A stretch of 64,000 bases of DNA, from the NCBI GenBank assembly GCA_963828715.1, contig CAWHFX010000021.1, positions 124,001 to 188,000 on the forward strand. The letters run 5' to 3'. The position numbers were made by a program, and so were the translations under genes. The notes beneath the pieces are model-generated. The model was not told the origin of the DNA, made no database searches, and saw only the letters and a program-made list of their open reading frames with translations. Below are positions 61,267 to 64,000 of the stretch, piece by piece. This DNA is from JAQGMV01 sp963828715 (GTDB lineage: Bacteria; Pseudomonadota; Gammaproteobacteria; Burkholderiales; SG8-41). The stretch's first letter is position 1; each line of letters starts with the position of its first letter.

Positions 61267-62206
61267 GGTTCCCCAGCACGCCGCGCCACGCCGCGATTTC
61301 GCCGCGCACGCTGAAAGCGGCGCGTTTTGCCGTCACGGCCTCACGCAGGGCACGGTAGTAGGCGCTATCGGTACGGCAGCGCTCGATCAACCGTGCCAGC
61401 GCTTTCGCATCGCCGGTCTCGAAGTAGCCGCGATAACGGGCGCCCAGCATGCCCAGGTTGCCGGAGATGCGCGACGCGAGCACCGGCACCCCGACCCTCA
61501 CGGCCTCGGAAATGACGTTCGCGCCACCCTCCATGATCGAGCTCACGACCGTGACATGGCTCGCCGCCAGCCAGCGCAGCGCCCGCGCATGCGGCACGCT
61601 GCCCACCCACCGGTAGCGCGGGTCGCGCGATTGCCACTCACGCGCCTCCTCTTTCATCTGCGTGTCGAGCGCGGCTCCCACCTGGACCAGTTCGATCAGA
61701 GGCTCATTTCGCAGCAGCGCAAGCGCGCGGGCGGCGCAAAAGGGATCCTTCTCTTCGCGCAGGTGCGCGATCACGCAGATACGGAACTTCGCGCGCGCGG
61801 GCGCATGCCTCAAGCGGGTCGCACACGATTGATGTACGATCTGCGCCTTGCGTCTCAAGCGCGGCGCGAGTTCTTCCAGTGCACGTTCCTGAAGGACCAC
61901 GAGCCGGTCCGCGAGATCGAGTGACTCACGCGCTTTATCGTCGGCGCGAATGTCGCGGTAGACGTCCGTGCCGGTGAGCACGACGATGATCGGACATCGA
62001 GGCCGTTGCGCATGGAACGACGCGACGGAAGCGTGGCTCTTGCGCGCGTGAAGCGCAATCAGGACGTCCTCGTCACCGCCGCTCCATTCGGTTACGCTTC
62101 GCACTCGATGACCAAGGCCGCGCAGCATGCGTGCCCAGCGTCCGGCGGAGCGCCAGTTGCCGCTCCGCGCGTCGGCCGTGGCCGGAACCGCCAATGCTAT
62201 CTTCAT
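61253..62206 (-). CDS. senB: Selenosugar synthase SenB-like glycosyltransferase
   Basis: SenB joins selenophosphate with a UDP-sugar to make a selenosugar for selenoneine. The 317-residue protein has the family pattern: SGNWRSAGRWARMLRGLGHR, VLIALHARKSHASV and VVLTGTDVYRDI near the N-terminus and SSIMEGGANVISEAVRVG near the C-terminus, as in group 1 glycosyltransferases. The ATG at 62204-62206 (GGAGGAG just before) is preferred over a GTG at 62215. It is head-to-head with senA, with overlapping 5' ends. The selD-like senC is not in the window. Assignment rests on family pattern memory. Confidence 0.78.
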   Translation of the reverse strand: MKIALAVPATADARSGNWRSAGRWARMLRGLGHRVRSVTEWSGGDEDVLIALHARKSHASVASFHAQRPRCPIIVVLTGTDVYRDIRADDKARESLDLADRLVVLQERALEELAPRLRRKAQIVHQSCATRLRHAPARAKFRICVIAHLREEKDPFCAARALALLRNEPLIELVQVGAALDTQMKEEAREWQSRDPRYRWVGSVPHARALRWLAASHVTVVSSIMEGGANVISEAVRVGVPVLASRISGNLGMLGARYRGYFETGDAKALARLIERCRTDSAYYRALREAVTAKRAAFSVRGEIAAWRGVLGNLSSL

Positions 62207-63501
62207 CTCCTCCACCGCATATCGTCTGTCACGATCCCGCCGTCCTGATCCAGGGCCTGCGGGAAAGCCGTGCGCACCTGAGCCGCGTCACCGCACATCT
62301 CACCGGGGACCGACTGCTCGGCCCTTATCTTACGATCGTAAACCCGCCGCTGTGGGAGCTGGGTCACGTCGCGTGGTTTCAGGAGTTCTGGTGTCTGCGC
62401 CAGTCGAGCGATGGCCGCGTCCGCGACTCTGTCATGCCCAGTGCCGACGCGCTTTACGATTCCGCGCGGGTGGCCCACGCAACGCGCTGGGATCTCCCGC
62501 TGCCGGATTTGAGCACAACCAGGGCATATCAGAACGAAGTGCTGTCGCGCATCGTCGCCCGGCTCGGTCAGGAGCCCGAAAACGCGGGACTTCACTACTT
62601 CGTCCTTCTCGCCACGTTCCACGAAGATATGCATGCGGAGGCGTTCCGATACACGTGTCAGACGCTGGGCTACGAGGATCCACTGGCGGACGGTGCATCC
62701 GCTTCGGATGCGTCGGTCGACGTCGGGGCAGATGTGGAGATGCCGGGCGGCCTGTTTCCGCTCGGGTCGCCCGATGACGGGCGCTTCGTCTTCGACAACG
62801 AAAAATGGGCGCATGAAGTGAAGCTGCGGCCGTTCCGGATTTCACGTCAGACCGTGAGCAATCAAGCCTTCCTCGATTTCGTCAGCGCGGGCGGCTACGG
62901 CCGGAGAGAATGGTGGAGCGACGAGGGCTGGAACTGGGTGCAGGAGAATGTGCGCTCTGCCCCCTGCTACTGGACCCGGCGTGACGGTGTCTGGCACCAG
63001 CGACGGTTCGACCGCGTCGAGCCGCTCGCGGCGCGCCAGCCGGTGGTCCATGTGAACTGGCACGAAGCGCAGGCTTACTGCGCGTTCGCGCAACGACGCT
63101 TGCCTACAGAGGCCGAGTGGGAATACGCGGCCGCTTACGGACCCGCGGGCGCGCCGAAACGCGAGTATCCGTGGGGCTCGGCGCCACCTGACGCATCGCG
63201 GGCGAACCTCGAAAGCGCTGGTCTCAGCGACGTCGGCGCATGCAAAGCCGGCGATACACCGCTCGGCTGTCGGCAGATGCTCGGCAATATCTGGGAATGG
63301 ACGGCGAGCACCTTCGGGCCGTACCCCGGCTTCGCGCCCGATCCTTACAAGGAATACTCGGAGCCGTGGTTCGCCACGCACAAAGTGCTGCGCGGCGGAA
63401 GCTTCGCGACGCCGCGCCGGCTCATCCGCAATGCGTTTCGCAACTTCTATCTTCCGGAGCGCAGCGACGTTCTCGCCGGCTTTCGCACCTGCGCGCTCTG
63501 A
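62194..63501 (+). CDS. senA: Selenoneine synthase SenA-like (EgtB-type non-heme iron enzyme)
   Basis: SenA attaches selenium from the selenosugar to hercynine, as EgtB does with sulfur. The 435-residue protein has an N-terminal DinB-like domain with the iron histidines in LWELGHVAWFQEFW and LLATFHEDMHAEAF, and a C-terminal SUMF1-like domain (VVHVNWHEAQAYCAFAQRRL, LPTEAEWEYAAAYG, LGNIWEWTAS, RGGSFATPRRLIRNAFRNFY). The terminal block GFRTCAL fits the EgtB-related signature of SenA. The start at 62194 lies inside the 5' end of senB. An EgtB-type enzyme for ergothioneine is the alternative. Confidence 0.78.
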   Translation: MLSSSPPPHIVCHDPAVLIQGLRESRAHLSRVTAHLTGDRLLGPYLTIVNPPLWELGHVAWFQEFWCLRQSSDGRVRDSVMPSADALYDSARVAHATRWDLPLPDLSTTRAYQNEVLSRIVARLGQEPENAGLHYFVLLATFHEDMHAEAFRYTCQTLGYEDPLADGASASDASVDVGADVEMPGGLFPLGSPDDGRFVFDNEKWAHEVKLRPFRISRQTVSNQAFLDFVSAGGYGRREWWSDEGWNWVQENVRSAPCYWTRRDGVWHQRRFDRVEPLAARQPVVHVNWHEAQAYCAFAQRRLPTEAEWEYAAAYGPAGAPKREYPWGSAPPDASRANLESAGLSDVGACKAGDTPLGCRQMLGNIWEWTASTFGPYPGFAPDPYKEYSEPWFATHKVLRGGSFATPRRLIRNAFRNFYLPERSDVLAGFRTCAL

Positions 63502-63549
63502 CTTGCCCGAACGGCCTCATCGGCCATGCACGTGCCAGCGCCGCGTGTC

Positions 63550-63741
63550 TCAAGCGAGCCGTCGATCCGGGTGCATTGCTAGCAACGCGCGCCCGAGCGG
63601 CGTAATCACTACCTTGCCATCCTTGGTCACCGCGTAGCCCTGCTCCATCAGCAGCTCCGCATGCGGATGCGGCACGGGCCGCTGCAGCTCGCCGCGGGTG
63701 AGCTCGCGTAGCGACTCGACCACCTCCGAAGGCAACGTCAC
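63550..63741 (-). CDS. Small hypothetical protein, winged-helix-like
   Basis: The 63-residue protein starts with GTG 63739-63741 after a GGGGG run at a good distance. Its sequence (EVVESLRELTRGELQRPVPHP, then ELLMEQGYAVTKDGKVVITPL and GRALLAMHPD) suggests a helix followed by a beta wing, as at the end of winged-helix proteins. The frame extends upstream to 63813 but without protein-like sequence. It is convergent with senA across 48 bases. No function is assigned. Confidence 0.55.
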   Translation of the reverse strand: MTLPSEVVESLRELTRGELQRPVPHPHAELLMEQGYAVTKDGKVVITPLGRALLAMHPDRRLA

Positions 63742-63862
63742 GTTGTCCCCCTTGCGTTTCTGTTGTGCTGCAGAGTTAGGGCTGCCGGCGGAGATTTCAA
63801 GGGTGCAAAACACCTCAGAAAGTGGCGGGCTCGAAAATTGCCGAAAGCCGCACTTTCGCCGA

Positions 63863-63878
63863 TGGCACGTGGGTTGCC
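63863..63878 (+). promoter_or_regulatory. Sigma-54 promoter upstream of the hemerythrin-like gene
   Basis: TGGCACG (63863-63869), four bases TGGG, and TTGCC (63874-63878) fit the consensus TGGCACG-N4-TTGCA/T at all positions but the last. The GG and GC are ten bases apart as required. The expected start near 63889 lies about 55 bases before the ATG at 63944. No activator gene is in the window. Confidence 0.68.
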
Positions 63879-63943
63879 ATCACAAACCCAATGGGGGCGG
63901 CAACGCCTCTTCATGCGCAGTTCAGCCTCACGAAAGGAAACTC

Positions 63944-64000
63944 ATGGCCAAAGCACGCAAAGAACCCGATGCGCTCGATCTGCTCAAGCAGGACCATCGA
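63944..64000 (+). CDS. Hemerythrin/HHE-domain-like protein (5' end only)
   Basis: Only 19 codons are inside the window (MAKARKEPDALDLLKQDHR). The DALDLLKQDHR opening is the start of HHE/hemerythrin-like cation-binding domains, where the histidine is an iron ligand. GAAAGGA precedes the ATG. Such proteins bind a di-iron centre and are linked to oxygen, NO or stress sensing. Sigma-54 control is suggested by the upstream promoter. The assignment is tentative, as the body of the gene lies outside. Confidence 0.55.
   Translation, partial: MAKARKEPDALDLLKQDHR

Noticed and set aside
1..64000. tRNA/rRNA genes, insertion sequences, attachment sites, phage genes
   Set aside because: I scanned for these and saw none I could support; no transposase, integrase or tRNA-like cloverleaf was recognised by eye.

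Overview
The window is about 64 kb of high-GC, gene-dense DNA with no gene-free stretch over 300 bases. It looks like a betaproteobacterial chromosome, probably Burkholderiales-like. Pointers are the suhB/trmJ/cysE/iscR order, the dapA-bamC-MBL order, an N-terminal ubiE-type methyltransferase, SlyD, and a SenA/SenB pair. I see no tRNA, rRNA, insertion sequence, phage gene or CRISPR array. The taxon call is inference from gene content.

Layout. (1) 1-8.5 kb, minus strand: a hybrid ISC/SUF iron-sulfur operon: iscR, an IscS-type desulfurase, an A-type carrier, sufB, sufC, sufD, sufS, sufU, an Nfu-type carrier and a Rieske ferredoxin. A good IscR type 1 site lies upstream of iscR. (2) 8.5-15.6 kb: cysE, trmJ, suhB, a formamidase-like lipoprotein, an alpha/beta hydrolase and a secreted GH5 glycosidase. 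(3) 15.6-36 kb: an island built around SrfA-like, SrfB and SrfC proteins. A minus-strand run of ten genes (34924 to 18811) encodes three SrfA-like membrane proteins, SrfB (actin/Hsp70-like ATPase), SrfC (large P-loop protein), a Pro-rich SEL1 membrane protein, a secreted vWA protein, an FtsX-type ABC transporter and a secreted formylglycine-generating-enzyme-like protein. A SrfA-like/vWA protein converges on it, two coiled-coil lipoproteins lie beyond, and a trypsin-like lipoprotein is divergent at the other end. This is the best candidate for an undescribed system: an envelope-spanning machine combining an ATPase, a GTPase-like protein, an ABC module and several periplasmic interaction domains.

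(4) 36-48 kb: housekeeping genes: mutS, a phosphoesterase, slyD, a Bcp-like protein lacking the peroxidatic cysteine, a ribosomal-oxygenase-like cupin, an MBL hydrolase, bamC, dapA, methyltransferases and homospermidine synthase. (5) 48-59 kb: a copper/silver efflux operon (cusC, a cusB fused to a CusF domain, cusA, cusF), then secreted beta-propeller and LamG-like proteins and chrA. (6) 59-64 kb: a second SufU-like scaffold, a DUF411 gene with an in-frame UGA exactly at a metal-binding cysteine, a UbiE-like methyltransferase, the selenoneine genes senB and senA in head-to-head overlap, and the start of a hemerythrin-like gene behind a near-consensus sigma-54 promoter.

Ten genes carry eleven apparent frameshifts. 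In every case removing ONE base restores a family-consistent protein, so all are +1 insertions. Such a one-sided pattern, hitting core genes such as sufB and sufD, points to residual sequencing or assembly error rather than gene decay. I therefore annotate these genes as full-length with the shift position stated.
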